DNA from: Cryptomeria japonica
Taxonomy: Eukaryota > Streptophyta > Pinopsida > Cupressales > Cupressaceae
Assembly: GCF_030272615.1 (NCBI RefSeq)
Contig: NC_081413.1
Coordinates: 144,122,476 to 144,186,475 of the forward strand
Direction of reading: 5' to 3'
Length of the DNA: 64,000 nucleotides
Position 1 is the first letter of the stretch. Every line of letters starts with the position of its first letter. The notes under the pieces are model-generated. The model was not told where the DNA came from and ran no database searches. It saw only the letters and a program-made list of their open reading frames with translations. Made by a program: the position numbers and the translations under genes. Below are positions 21,047 to 32,875 of this stretch, piece by piece.

Positions 21047-21059
21047 GAAAGGAAACATA

Positions 21060-23477
21060 AGGCCGAAAGAGGAAAGAAACACCAAAAGCTATCTCTGAGT
21101 GTGAAATTTAATGAAAAATTGAGGGGATGCTAACACTTTGCAAATCGGGCGGCCCTTTGCTTTGTAATTTGGTATTTTTATTTTTCATCACATAGTAAGA
21201 AAATCTTACTAGGCTAGTACAGTCATGTATTCTCTCTCCTCCTTTCTTGTGTTGTCCCTTTTGTCTCAATAGTAGAGTAGTGAGTTCCTAAAGTCCTTGA
21301 GGGCTTAGTGTTTCTTGTCTCTTTGATATTGTAATGCCAGCCAAAATACCCTAGAGAAAATAAGCTAACTAACAACAAATAGAGATAATTTTTTTAAAAA
21401 CACCATCTAATACAACACATATAACCAAATACTCATATGCATTAAACACCGATTAACATTATATACACATATCCATCATGAACATGAACATAGAAGGATA
21501 ACCATATAGACTCCTACCACAAGCGGAAATAAATTACAACTCAACATCTAACCATATTCCCTAGGGTATCTAAATGTCATCAGTTACAATATTAACATAA
21601 GCAATAACATCATGAGTTCTACCATAGTCCAATGCAATCTAATACAATTATCATTTACTCTCAAATATATATACATATGAATATTTTCCTAATCCGTCTA
21701 ACATGATCTTATTCTCTAATGATGCAAATATCATTAACCCCTTTATGATTCATTTTAAACACCAAACCCAATATTCCCAATCCTCATTTACTCATTCATT
21801 TCTAAGAATCATTACTTTTCCATTAAGAACTGCCACATTACTATTTCATTCCTAATATGATCTATCACATTTATTCTCCCAACATCATATAATACATATA
21901 GAACCACATGCACATCAATATAACCAATCACATAATTCAAGATACAATAAGTATACATCATATGCTCATACATGAGAAATAATTATTATCCTACTACATC
22001 AACTATTCTACATAAGATTACATTATCCTTAACATCAAGGAGCATATCTCTCAACTATAGATACATTTATCTCATAGAATTTACATATACATATGCTATA
22101 TGAATCATATACATCAATCTACTACAAAATCCATCCATAAGCTCAAGAGAATAGAATCCACATCCAACGTACATACTATCCAATGAAGAACATCCCAATG
22201 GAATAAGGCATCAAACCACACAACCATGTGGAGCCAAAGGTAGCACCCCCCATTCTAGGAGATGACACAAGGTTACACACACACTCTAGACTTAGGATAA
22301 CACCTAGCAACTAGAAAGACTCAATAACTCAAGCATCACAACCAAAGCAATAAGCCAAATCACATCACAAGGCTAAGTATAAAACATAGAAACTCCCAGA
22401 GGCATACCAACAATCATGGCATAAGGAACAAGGATACACGTAGGGAAAGAGTGTCATCACATGCTATCCTCACATAGAAGGGAATAATGCCACACCCTGA
22501 TAGTCATGTCTCTACATGCCATCCTCATGTAGAAGGGATAATACAAAACCCTGATAGACATGTGGATCCATCTCAACCTATGAGAGAATCAAGGGAGATT
22601 GACTTACCATCTCTATGGTCTTCCCAAGCTCATCTCGAGTCTCCATTCAAGGGCCATGAGGTGGGGCACCAAAACCAATTTATTATCTTGTTTAGGTGAG
22701 TCCTAATTACCCAACCCAACTAATTAATTATTATGGTTCTAATTTATTTAAATCAAGGAAAACCCCCAATGTGTTCTTGGTGGTCTAGACTTCAAGCATC
22801 CTTACAAGGAACCTCTTGACAACCTATTCTCTCTTGACCCCGACCATCATGTGGAATCCCACTCTCCCTAACCTTGTTATTAGACCTTTAGGGAAAAATA
22901 AAAACATATAAACAACAAGATACAAGGAGGTTCAACATCATAGAATATCCACATAACATATGAGCAAAACCAATACCGCATAGCCAAGAAGATAATTCAA
23001 AAGCCTCAACATGTGTCAAATCAACATAATACAATAAGCAAAGTATGAATCCATCTTGCACAACCAAGAAAAAAATCAAATCCTCAACAATGATCTCTTT
23101 GGAACTATGACAACATATCCTCTACAACAAAGTATTCATCCTATTATTGGAGCAACACATAAATCCTCAACAACAAGGCATAACACATATTGTCAGAGCC
23201 ATCAATAACAGTAAAATAACCAATACTGAGCAAAATACAACTCTGAAAGAATCAAGAACATCAACAAATGCCTTTGGAACAAAAATTAGAGTCAGAAAGA
23301 TCATCAAAAAGAGAAAAACATCAAAATAAATTAATCAGGTTAGATTAGTGCTTTTGCCCCATAATTTAGCGCATTCATCTAATGTTTTAGCACCTCTGTT
23401 TATTAGAGCAACGATTTTGACTGAAGAAAAAATGCCTATGCCAAATACATTAGCGCATTAGGTGAACAGTGTTTGAG
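21060..23477. other. Unidentified AT-rich non-coding DNA
   Basis: I see no credible ORF, LTR pair or RNA gene. Short open stretches (for example 22487-22699 and 23147-23329) have no protein-like features. The segment is probably the eroded internal or LTR part of an old element. Motifs like TTAGCGCATT near 23370-23460 recur as TTAGCACATT and TTAGTGCATA after the copia insertion at 31621, which suggests that both flanks belong to the same sequence. Confidence 0.4.
22459..22567. repeat. 55-bp tandem duplication
   Basis: Two adjacent copies begin ACATGCTATCCTCACATAG and ACATGCCATCCTCATGTAG, 55 bp apart. Each ends in CCCTGATAG-CATGT. They differ at several sites. Confidence 0.8.
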
Positions 23478-24727
23478 TTGTTGGATATGGTTTTTCATTG
23501 CTGCTACTAGGATATGTTGTTGTCATTGATGTCAACATATTCTTGTGATTTATTCCAGTGAATTTGGGAAGATCTTCTGATCCGGTTTTGTAGTTTGGTT
23601 TTGCTGATCATTGTTTTGCAAAATCTGGTATTTCCTTCGATATATTCTGATGTGATCAAATCTTGTGCTGAGGTTTTGGGATATTGTTTGGGATGATCTT
23701 TTGTATCTTCATTTCAGATGGTTCATGATTTTGTGTCCCACAAGTTATCTTTGTTCATGGTAGTTGTTGATTGGTTGTGTTCTTAAGCTTTCTGATGTTG
23801 ATCGATGAAGATTTGATAAGTGGTGTTGGTGCAGTTGTTGGTGATGATTCTAATGCACTTGCTGGTGTTTCCTATTAATGTCCTATTTGTTTTGGTTGTT
23901 TGCATTGATCACTGTGCGAGTTTTTGGTGGTTTTCATCAATCGGTGTTGATTTTCATGTTATGGGGTATTTTTGGTGGTATAGCGTGTTGCAGTTGATCT
24001 TGGCATGATTTTCGGTGGATGTAATCATTTGGAAATTTGAATTAGGTCCATGCTATGTAATTTAAATCATTATATTGTTCTGGTGGTTGATCTTTGTATC
24101 ATGTAATGTAATTTTGTGAGTTGAGGGTTAGGGCTTAGCCGACCTTGTTATCAAGGTTGATGAATTGTATATATAAGTGAATTATTCACTTAGTTTTGGT
24201 GTTAGTATTGTGTCTGCATAAGCAGAGAGAGGTTTATGTGTGAACAAGTGATTTATTCTTCGATGTTGAGTTTGTGGTGAGATTGGTGTTAGAGAGTAGA
24301 CATTTGTGCTTAACCAAAATTGTAATCAGACATTTGGAGATGTTATTCTTTTAGTTCATTTCTTCTGGATTGTAGTCTGAATCATATTGTAAGTCAGTGA
24401 GACTTCCCTAAGGGTTGTAGCCTTCCGAGAAAATATCTCTTGAGTAGTGAGATCTAGGCAATGTGCCTGAATGCATGTGCATTCCCCATTGTAATAATTT
24501 TCACATACTACTGTAGAGTATCATCTTATTGTGGGTAGGTTCCCATTGTGGTTTTTTCCTTAATCGGGTTTTCCACGTCAAAAATCTTGGTGTTGTGTGT
24601 TGTGCTGTTATTTTGCTTATTTGTTTATTACCTAAGTCTACCAGTTTATGTTTTGGAGTTTAATTTGTCGTATCCAATGAAGACTGATTCACCCCCTCCC
24701 AATCTTCCTTCTTGATTGCTGCTAACA
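23478..24727 (+). repeat. 5' LTR of copia E
   Basis: The LTR is 1,250 bp, starting TGTTGGATATGG and ending GCTGCTAACA, followed by AT and the primer site. It contains the GTGG...CCAC hairpin (24548-24576) and a poly-C block near 24690. The 3' copy lacks about 35 bp that are present here near 23830-23870. Confidence 0.9.
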
Positions 24728-24729
24728 AT

Positions 24730-24741
24730 TGGTATCAGAGA
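24730..24741 (+). promoter_or_regulatory. iMet primer-binding site, copia E
   Basis: TGGTATCAGAGA lies 2 nt after the LTR, matching the initiator-Met site except for the last base. Confidence 0.88.
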
Positions 24742-24783
24742 TAGATCCTCCGATAGAAGATTAATTACTTGAGGAGAACCGAG

Positions 24784-25825
24784 ATGGAAGCTCAACGTAT
24801 TATTTTCAAGAAGGGCAGCTTGAGGTTTGATGGAAGTAACTATACTATATGGAAGAGCCAGATGGAGGTGCACTTGAAGTGTCTTGGAGAGGATTACTGG
24901 AAGATTACTAAGAATGTCTATGTTGTTCCTCAGAATGGACCATCCACTCCTGATGAGGTTAGGGAAGCATAATATAACATCAAAGTGAAGGAAGCATTGC
25001 TTAGTGCCCTGACTGATTCTGAAATGACAAATATTATGGGACTTCAGACTGCACATGAGATCTAGCAGAAGCTTGAGATTCTATATGAAGGTGATAGTCA
25101 AGTGAAAGTTGACAAGTTGTAGAGCTTCAAGGGAAAGTATCAGACATTGAAGATGGGAGATGATGAGAACATACATTCATACATGGCTAAGGTGAATGAA
25201 CTTGTCCTTGGTATCAAGTGTGCTACTAGAAAGATTGAGGAAGATGAGATTGTTTCTAAGGTGCTGAGATCTTTGCTTCCTGATTATAAACATAAGGTTG
25301 TTGCTATTGATGAGATCCAGAGTGTGACTACAGTGATAAGAGACACGTTGGTTGAAAAACTTGTTGCATTTGAGCTGAGTGAATTTGGAGAATCACATGG
25401 AAAGTCTAAGACTACATTTAGAGCATCGACATCTCTATCTGATAAGAAAAAATATGATCTTGATGAGTGCATGATATCCATATGAAAGAGAAAGGAGAGA
25501 GATTGCAGAGCAAGAAATAGAGCTTCATGAGCTTGAAGCGTTGATTGCTCGAAGATTGCCTAAAGGTGCCGATAAGTATGATGGAAAATTTCCCTTGAAA
25601 TGTTTTTCTTGTAATAAGATAGGACATTTTGCTTCTAGATGCTCTAAGAGAATGACTAAGTATGACATACATGATAAGTTTAATAAGCATGATAAGAATG
25701 ATAGATATGAGAAGCATGAGAAGTATGATAAGCCTTATAAGTCTAATCAGAAATTTAGGAACCAAAAGAATTGTTATTATGCTGTAGATAAAGGTGTTAC
25801 AAATGATGAATCAGAAGGAGATTAA
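24784..25825 (+). pseudogene. gag: copia E gag
   Basis: The ATG at 24784 begins a copia gag (FDGSNYTIWKSQMEVHL near residue 17). In-frame stops follow near 24970, 25063 and 25121, and a frameshift lies near 25485. After the shift a zinc knuckle CFSCNKIGHFASRC is intact at about 25600-25645, then a Lys/Asp/His-rich tail. The gag would form the particle and bind RNA. Confidence 0.85.
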
Positions 25826-26938
25826 GTTGTGTTTATTGCCATTAAAGAAGATAGACATGTACCTATTGATTCCACTAGTTGTTCTTTTGAGGAGAAAGCT
25901 TTGGCTGCTAATGTAGAAGAAAAGAGTGAATGGGTGATTGACAATGGTTGTTCACATCATATGACCGGTGATAAAAGCAAATTTGTAAGCATGGAAAGGT
26001 ATGATGGTGGAATAGTTAGATCTAGAGATGACAAAGCCTGTGTAATCCATTGGAGAGGTATCATTTCTTTTGAAGGTAAGCATAATATTGATGATGTCTT
26101 GTATGTTGAAGGTTTGAAACATAATGTTTTGAGTGTTGGATAGATGGTTGATACGGGTTATGATCTACAATTCAAGGATGGTAAATGCAAGATCTTAATT
26201 GCCTCTAGTATAGAGATTGCATCCAGAACTAAGACTGAAGGTAACATTTTTCATTTGAATGCTAATGAGAAAAGTTGTCTGATTGCTAAGATAGATGAGA
26301 GTTGGTTGTGGCATAGAAGAGTGTGTCATGTAAACTTTGATTCATTCATTAAGATCAATTCTACACAAGTTGTTAGAGATCTGCCTAAGATTGTTAAACT
26401 TGTTAATCCAGTTTGTAAGGAATGTTAGTTGGGTAAGAAAACAAGGATTTATTTCAAGAGTAAATGGTATACATCTGATGGATTGTTGGATCTTGTGCAT
26501 ACTGACCTGTCCGGACCTTCAAATGTTAGAAGTGTGCAGGGTGATATATACTTTATGTTGCTAATTGATGATTATTCTAGGATGACGTGGGTTGTATTTT
26601 TGAAGGAAAAATCAAAAGCATTTAAGAAATTCAAGATATTCAAAGCTAAAGTTGAAACTGAGTCCGAAATGAAGCTGAAGTGTCTGAGATTTGATAGAGG
26701 TGGAGAATTATGTTTCAATGAGTTCAATTCATTCTGTGAGATGCATGGAATTAGAAGACAACTTTTTGCTCCTAGAATACCACAACATAATGGAATTGTT
26801 GAAAGAAAGAACCATATTGTTTTGGATGTTGTGAGAACTATGTTGATTGAAGGAAATGTTCTAAAGGTCTACTGGAGAGAAGCTATTAGCACTATAGTCT
26901 ATACAGTTAACAAAGTTCATATCAAAGATGATACCAAT
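25826..26938 (+). pseudogene. copia E protease and integrase N-terminal part
   Basis: The protease motif is changed to VIDNGCSHHMTG (normally D-S-G). The integrase zinc region WHRRVCHVNF...CKEC has all four His/Cys ligands. The catalytic core shows LVHTDLSGP, LRFDRGGEL and NGIVERKN, so the D-D-E residues remain. Stops occur near 26142 and 26426. The segment ends where the solo LTR inserts, and the protein resumes at 28045 in SKTPYELWFG. Confidence 0.85.
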
Positions 26939-28039
26939 TGTTGTGGTTAAAGTTGAACTCCAAAGAAATGTCCTTAAACTTGTTAGTCCATCATACAATA
27001 TAAAAATGAAAGCTACAGGAAACTTAACTTCAACCAATGAAGTAACATGAAGTAAATGAAATAAACAAAATTATACCTTTCATGATTTACACCTCATTAT
27101 GTCCTAACTCCATTGTTCTTGGTTGCACTGGTAGCTTCCAAGATGGCATATGAAGAATGGACTGATAGTTAATTGATACTATGATATGCATATGCAAGTG
27201 ATTTAAGCTAACATGATGTTAAGCTATGATAAGAATTCTAAAATTGCTAATTGTTTCAAACTCAAACTCACGGATGCAAGATAAAGACTCCTAGAATGAC
27301 TATATGATCAACTATTAGTCTATTAGTTTCAAAATGGCTTAGGAGACCTATTTTTATAGATTTTTAAGTGCATGAGCTTAGGTGGAAGAGATCAACGGTC
27401 ATGACTGAATCTTGAAAATTGGATGGCTTTGAGCAAGAAGTTGAAGGTTGAGAGAAAGGGGGAAGGAAAATACAAGTGTCACTCATCTCACCTTGACTAA
27501 GTTGAAGACTTGAGAGGATATAGGATAGTTGGAGATGTAGGAATGAGAAGACAAGTGGACTCAAGTCCTCCTAACATATAGGGATGTTGGAGAGAATATA
27601 GAAGAAAGTTAGGAAATATGTGTACGCACACAATATTTCATTTATTTTGAAAGTTAGAAATAAGTGGCTGATAAATGATTTTATTTTATTTTGTTGAATT
27701 AATTTAGCCACATGATGGATGAGTTGGCAAAGAAAAGATGAAGTGGAGATGGAAGGTGAGTTGGAAAAGGGATTAAATAATTAAGAAATTATTTAATTAA
27801 TGAGACTATAGGATAGTAGATAGAGGAATAATTAAATATTAGATATTTAATTAATTGATTAGAAGAAAATGATATAATGAATTAATTAATTAAATGTTTC
27901 AATTAAATTAATTAATAGTAGGACATGCAATGAATTAAATAAATTAATCTTTTCATATTAACTATTTAATAGAAGAATAATTATTAAAGAAATATAAAAT
28001 ATTTATTTAACTGCTCATAGCCAATTTTATGTGTATACA
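26939..28039 (-). repeat. Solo LTR of a gypsy-1-related family inserted in copia E
   Basis: The 1,101-bp insert begins TGTTGTGG and ends TGTATACA on the plus strand. It is flanked by CCAAT (26934-26938) and CCAGT (28040-28044), a 5-bp duplication with one change. Removing it and one duplicate restores the integrase frame (DDT-SKTPYELW). On the minus strand it starts TGTATACACATAAAATTG, like the LTR at 6124-6845, and has similar AT palindromes. No internal element sequence is left, so it arose by LTR-LTR recombination. Confidence 0.85.
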
Positions 28040-28044
28040 CCAGT

Positions 28045-30077
28045 AAGACCCCTTATGAGCTTTGGTTTGGTCATGTTCCTATTGTGAGTTATTTCAAAGG
28101 TTTTGGTAGCAAATGTTATATCAAGATAGATGAGGATATTGGAAAGTTTGATGCTAAAAGTGATGATGGTATCTTTTTGGGATATTCTATAAAAAACAAA
28201 TCCTACCAATGCTATAATAAGAGACTCAGAAAGATAGTTGAGAGTGAAAATGTGAAGGTGGATGAGAACCTTGGGAAGGAGATCATAGCTTATGATGATG
28301 GTCAACATGTTGTTTTAGCTCCTATTCAGCCTGAAGAGCCTAAGCAGAATGATCCGATAGAGATTGTTAATCCGAATGTTGTTTCTATTGGTGATAATGT
28401 GCAGGAACCTGAGGATCAGAACAAACAGAAGACTCTAAGGCATGTTAAATTGAATCATTCTGAGAATTAGATTATTAGTGATAAGAATAAAGGTGTGATG
28501 ACTAGAAGAAGGTTAGCTATAGAAGAAGTATGTTTGATTTCTAAGGTTGAACCTAAAGATGTTGCTAAAGCCTGTAAAGATGATAATTGTATAAGAGCCA
28601 TGGAAGAAGAGTTAGATCAGATTGAAAAGAATAACACTTGGGAACTTGTGCCTAGACCTAAGGATAAAAATATTATTGGTACTAAATGGGTTTTTAGGAG
28701 CAAATTGAATGAAGTTGATGAAGTAGTCAGAAATAAAGCTAGACTGGTCTACAAAGGGTATTCACAACAAGAAGGAATTGATTATGAAGAAAATTTTGCT
28801 CCGGTTGCCAGAATTGAAGCTATTAGATTGTTACTTGCTTATGCCGCTTATAAAGATTTCAAGGTATATCAGATGGATGTCAAATCAACATTTTTGAATG
28901 GTGATCTAGAAGAAGAAGTTTACATTGAGCAACCTGATGGATTCTCATTGTCAGATGATGGAGACATGGTATGTAAGTTGAAGAAAGCACTTTATGGATT
29001 GAAACAAGCTCCTAGAGCTTGGTATGCTAGATTAGACAAATACTTGTTGAAATTGGGATTTACTAAAGGTGTTGCTGACAGTAATTTTACTTTAAGATTG
29101 AAAATGATAACATTTTGATTTTTGAAGTCTTTGTTGATGACATTATTTTTGGTGGTGATGATGATATGACTATGAAGTTTGCCGATGATATGCTGAAATA
29201 ATTTGAGATGTCTATGATCGGTTAGATGAAGTTTTTCTTAGGTTTGTAGATTGCACAAACAAGAAAAGGTATCTTTATATCTCAAACTAAGTATGTGAAG
29301 GAATTGTTAAAGAAGTTCGGACTATACAATTCCAAACCGGTTGGAACTCCTATGGTGATTGGTTTTAAATTGTCCAAAAATGATGAATCTCTGAAAGCTA
29401 ATCAGAGTTTGTATAGATCTATGGTTGGTGGACTGCTATATCTTACTTAGACTAGGCCTGGCATTATCCATCATGTGTGTATGGCTGCTAGATATCAAGC
29501 TGATCCAAAGGAGAGTCATGTCACTACTGTTAAGAGGATATTCAAATATCTAAAAGGAACTGTGAATTATGGTTTATGGTATTCGAAGAATGATGATTTC
29601 ATGTTGTGTGCCTACACTTATGCAGATTAGGCTGGTGATGTTGATGACCGAAAGAGTACTACCAGTGGAGCATTCTTTTTAGGTAAGAAGTTGGTTTCAT
29701 GGGATAGCAAGAAACAAGATTCAATATCTTTATCTTTTGTTGAAGTTGAGTACACTCCTAGTAATTGAACTCAAATAGTTTGGATGAAGCAAATGTTGAA
29801 AGATATCAAAGTTATTCATGATGAGCCTACTATTATATACTGTGATAATTCCAGTGCTATAAGCATGTCAAATAATCTAGTGCAACATTCAAAGACTAAG
29901 CATATATCAATTAAATATAATTAATTGAGAGAGTAAGCTATTGAAGAGAAGGTGAAGCTAGAATATGTATCTACAAAGGAACAAATTGCTGATATTTTCA
30001 CTAAGCCTTTGCCTGCAGATACATTTGTCTACTTGAGAGACAAGTCAGGGGTATCCACCCCTCCTGATGAGAACTAG
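28045..30077 (+). pseudogene. pol: copia E integrase C-terminus, reverse transcriptase and RNase H
   Basis: It opens with the integrase end (YELWFG...FGSKCYIK). RT follows, with [31 protein letters not shown] and the active-site [10 protein letters not shown], the last after a frameshift near 29090. RNase H shows DDRKSTTSGAFFLG, CDNSSAISMS and ADIFTKPLP, and the ORF ends at a TAG at 30075-30077. At least seven further stops are present (near 28468, 29200, 29223, 29246, 29447, 29628 and 29766), so it is inactive. Confidence 0.88.
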
Positions 30078-30266
30078 ATGTATTGATTTGCATCGATCCG
30101 GTGGATTTTAGAGCCTTATTCTTTTATCCAGATTGATGAGTTGATGCTGCTCCTCTGCTGGAGTAGTTTGTTGATTTGGTTGTGTATCCTAGGGAGAGAT
30201 AGATTCATGTTTCTATTTTGGGAGAGAGTTTGTTTTTTTGTTTTGGAGATCTTTGGCATTGTTGTC

Positions 30267-30401
30267 AAAGGGGAAGAGAGATCAAGTGAAAATCTACATT
30301 ATCTATCTTGGTCTTAGGGGGAGTTTGCTGGTGATATCTTCTTTCTTTGCTTTGACTATTTTTCACATTCATATGTTGTCATCAATGACAAGGGGGGAGA
30401 T
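30267..30401 (+). promoter_or_regulatory. Two purine tracts, copia E
   Basis: TTGTCAAAGGGGAAGAGA lies at about 30263-30280. AAGGGGGGAGAT directly abuts the 3' LTR (30390-30401). The spacing is about 123 bp. Confidence 0.75.
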
Positions 30402-31620
30402 TGTTAGATATGGTTGTTCATTTTTGTTGCTAGGATATGTTGTTGTCATTGATATCAACATATTCCTGTGATTATTCCGATGATTTGGGGAAGATCTTTT
30501 GATTCAGTTTTGTAGTTTGGTTTTGTTGATCACTGTTTTGTAGAATCCGGTATTTCCTTCGGTATATTCCAGTGTGATCAGATCTTGTGCTGAGGTTTTG
30601 GGATATTGTTTGGGATGATCTTTTGTATCTTCATTTCAGATGGTTCATGATTTGGTTCCCCACAAGTTATCTTTCTTCATGGCAGTTGCTGATTGGTTGT
30701 GTTCTTAAGCTTTCTGATGTTGATCGATGAAGATTTGATAAGTGCTGTTGGTGTTTCCTAGTCATTTCCTATTTGTTTTGGTGATCCGCATTGATCGTTG
30801 TGTGATTTTTTGGTGGTTTTCATCAACCAATGTTGATTTTCATGTTATGCAATATTTCAGATGGTGTAGCGTGTTGCAGTTGATCTTGGTGTGATTTCTG
30901 GTGGATGTGATCATTTAGAAATTTGAATTAAGTCCATGCTATGTAATATAAATTATTATATTGGCTTGGTGGTTGATCTTTGTATTGTGTAATGCAATTT
31001 TGTGACTTGAGGGTTAGGGTTTAGCCGACCTTGTTATCAAGGTTGATGAATTGTATATATAGGTTAATTATTCACTTAATTTTGGTGTCAGTATTGTGTC
31101 TGCATTATCAGAGAGGGGTTTATGTGTGAACAAGTGATTTATTCTTTGGTGTTGAGTTTGTGGTGAGATTGGTGTTGCAGTCTGCAAAGCAGACATTTAT
31201 GCTTAACCGAAACTGTAATCAGGCATTTGGAGATGCTATTATTTCCATTCATTTCTTTCGGATTGTTGTCCAAATCATATTGTAAGTCAGTGAGACTTCC
31301 CTGAGGGTTGTAGCCTTCTAGGAAAATATCTTTTGAGAAGTGAGCTCTAGGAAGTGTGCCTGAATGCATGTGCATTCCCCATTGTAATAATTTTCCCATA
31401 CTACTGTAGAGTATCATCTTATTGTGGGTAGGTTCCCACTGCGTTTTTTCCCTTAATTGAGTTTTCCATGTCAAAAATCTTGGTGGTGTGTTGTGTTGTT
31501 ATTTTTCTTATCTGTTTATTACTGCAGTCTATCAGTTTATGTTTTGGAGTTTAATTTTCTATATCCGGTGAAGACTGATTCACCCCCCCTCTCAGTCTTC
31601 CTTCTTGATTGCTGCTAACA
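30402..31620 (+). repeat. 3' LTR of copia E
   Basis: The 1,219-bp LTR is direct to 23478-24727, starting TGTTAGATATGG and ending GCTGCTAACA. A deletion of about 35 bp and many substitutions separate the pair. The hairpin stem is degraded here (GTGG is lost near 31441). Confidence 0.9.
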
Positions 31621-32875
31621 AACAAAACAACATTTTTTCTATTTACATTAACACATATATAAACAACAATAGTGCATATGCAATGAGGACTAGCGATTAT
31701 ACTAAATAAATTAGCACATTCCCAACTCAGTTTAGTGCATACACAACAAGACTCAGAAAACTGTACGAAGAATTATGACAAGTCCAAAACTTGAATAATC
31801 CATAAAAAAGGAAAACCATAACCATCACAATGGAGACACAAATGCAACTACAACAAGGGGAAGACTCAATACTAATCAATGAGAGTTGATACGTGAAGAG
31901 ATACTTCTTACTCACACAAAGGGCTCTCGACCATGCCCAAATTAACCAGACACATAATGAACAAATAAAATTCAATACAAGGATCTTCAAGGAATACCCT
32001 AAAAACAAAAACAATCTCTAGACAGTGCAAATCTAGACCAAACGACAACATAGATTATCACAGCAAACACATGATACTCACAAAGACATTCATGACAAAC
32101 TGCCAAACAATAATTAAAATACATACATTCAATTTTTCCCAAGCCTTATAATATAACTTTATAAGCAATATAATATCAGTTGTATTCATTTCCAGTAACC
32201 TCCTGAGAAGCAATATTTTCCGAAGACAATCTTTTCAGAATATACCGTGAAAACAATCTTTCTGAGAAATAAAATTGCAAGAGTTAAAATCCACCAACCT
32301 CAATCTAGAAGTGATGGCTAAGAAAATATGATGAAAAGCAACCAAAATCCACCAAACTCCAATCGACCAAAGTCCAAAACCAAGTTACGCAAAATCACCA
32401 AAGTCACATAAAGAACTCCCGGAAGCTAACCCGAGAAAACGCTCAGAAAGCTTTGTAAATAAAAACTGCATTCAAAACTATGAAATAAACCGACCAATCA
32501 AAATATTCCAAAATACTATATTATATACCAACCTCCTTCCCAAATAAGAGGTATGAATATTAAATATTATTATTTACTTACCCCAATAGTACAACCAATC
32601 ATATAAAGGGTAGGTAAGCTTTATTTTATTTTATTTATTTACCTTATTAAAAAAAGAGGAATTATAATAATATAAAAATAATAATAATTAAATAATTGAT
32701 CAAATCCCAAATAAATAAATCAAAGGCTATAAAATCATAACCAATAAATAATAATTAAACAATAAATAATAAATAATCCATTAAACAATGAATCACTAAA
32801 TGAATTAAAATAAATATAAAAGCGCCAATCAATTAAAGTTTAATTAAACAATAATCAAATGATATTAATAAATAT
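31621..32875. other. Unidentified AT-rich non-coding DNA
   Basis: I see no gene. The right half (32540-32875) is dominated by AATAAATAATTAA-type runs like those in the gypsy-1 LTR family. It probably continues the sequence interrupted at 23477. Confidence 0.4.

Larger units (their letters stand above)
16211..21059 (-). mobile_element. Putative terminal-inverted-repeat element with a large decayed ORF (element Z)
   Basis: The ends form an imperfect inverted repeat: AATGAACCAACAG at about 16223 versus the reverse complement TTTGAACCAAAG at about 21036-21047, each followed inward by further GAACC/GGTTC copies. Outside lie GAAAGGAAAACA (16211-16222) and GAAAGGAAACA (21047-21057), which could be an 11-12 bp target duplication with one A of difference. 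A long duplication of this kind would fit Mutator-like elements. The flanks are A/G-rich, so chance is possible. Inside are one long minus-strand ORF and a TATA box. The element could instead be a captured host gene or a fragment of a larger retroelement. Confidence 0.35.
23478..31620 (+). mobile_element. Full-length but decayed copia element (copia E) with a nested solo LTR
   Basis: LTRs at 23478-24727 and 30402-31620, an iMet primer site, gag-pol and purine tracts are all present in the right order. The polyprotein has many stops and at least two frameshifts. A solo gypsy-type LTR (26939-28039) sits inside integrase. The 5-bp flanks do not match (TGAGT at 23473 versus AACAA at 31621), so the target duplication is lost or the element is recombinant. 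Two or more purine tracts before the 3' LTR suggest the Sirevirus lineage. Confidence 0.9.

Noticed and set aside
22487-22699. Plus-strand frame of 70 codons
   Set aside because: It is created by the 55-bp tandem duplication; low-quality composition and no homologous copy.
24646-25056. Minus-strand frame opposite copia E gag
   Set aside because: It is antisense shadow of gag, crossing the LTR end and primer site.
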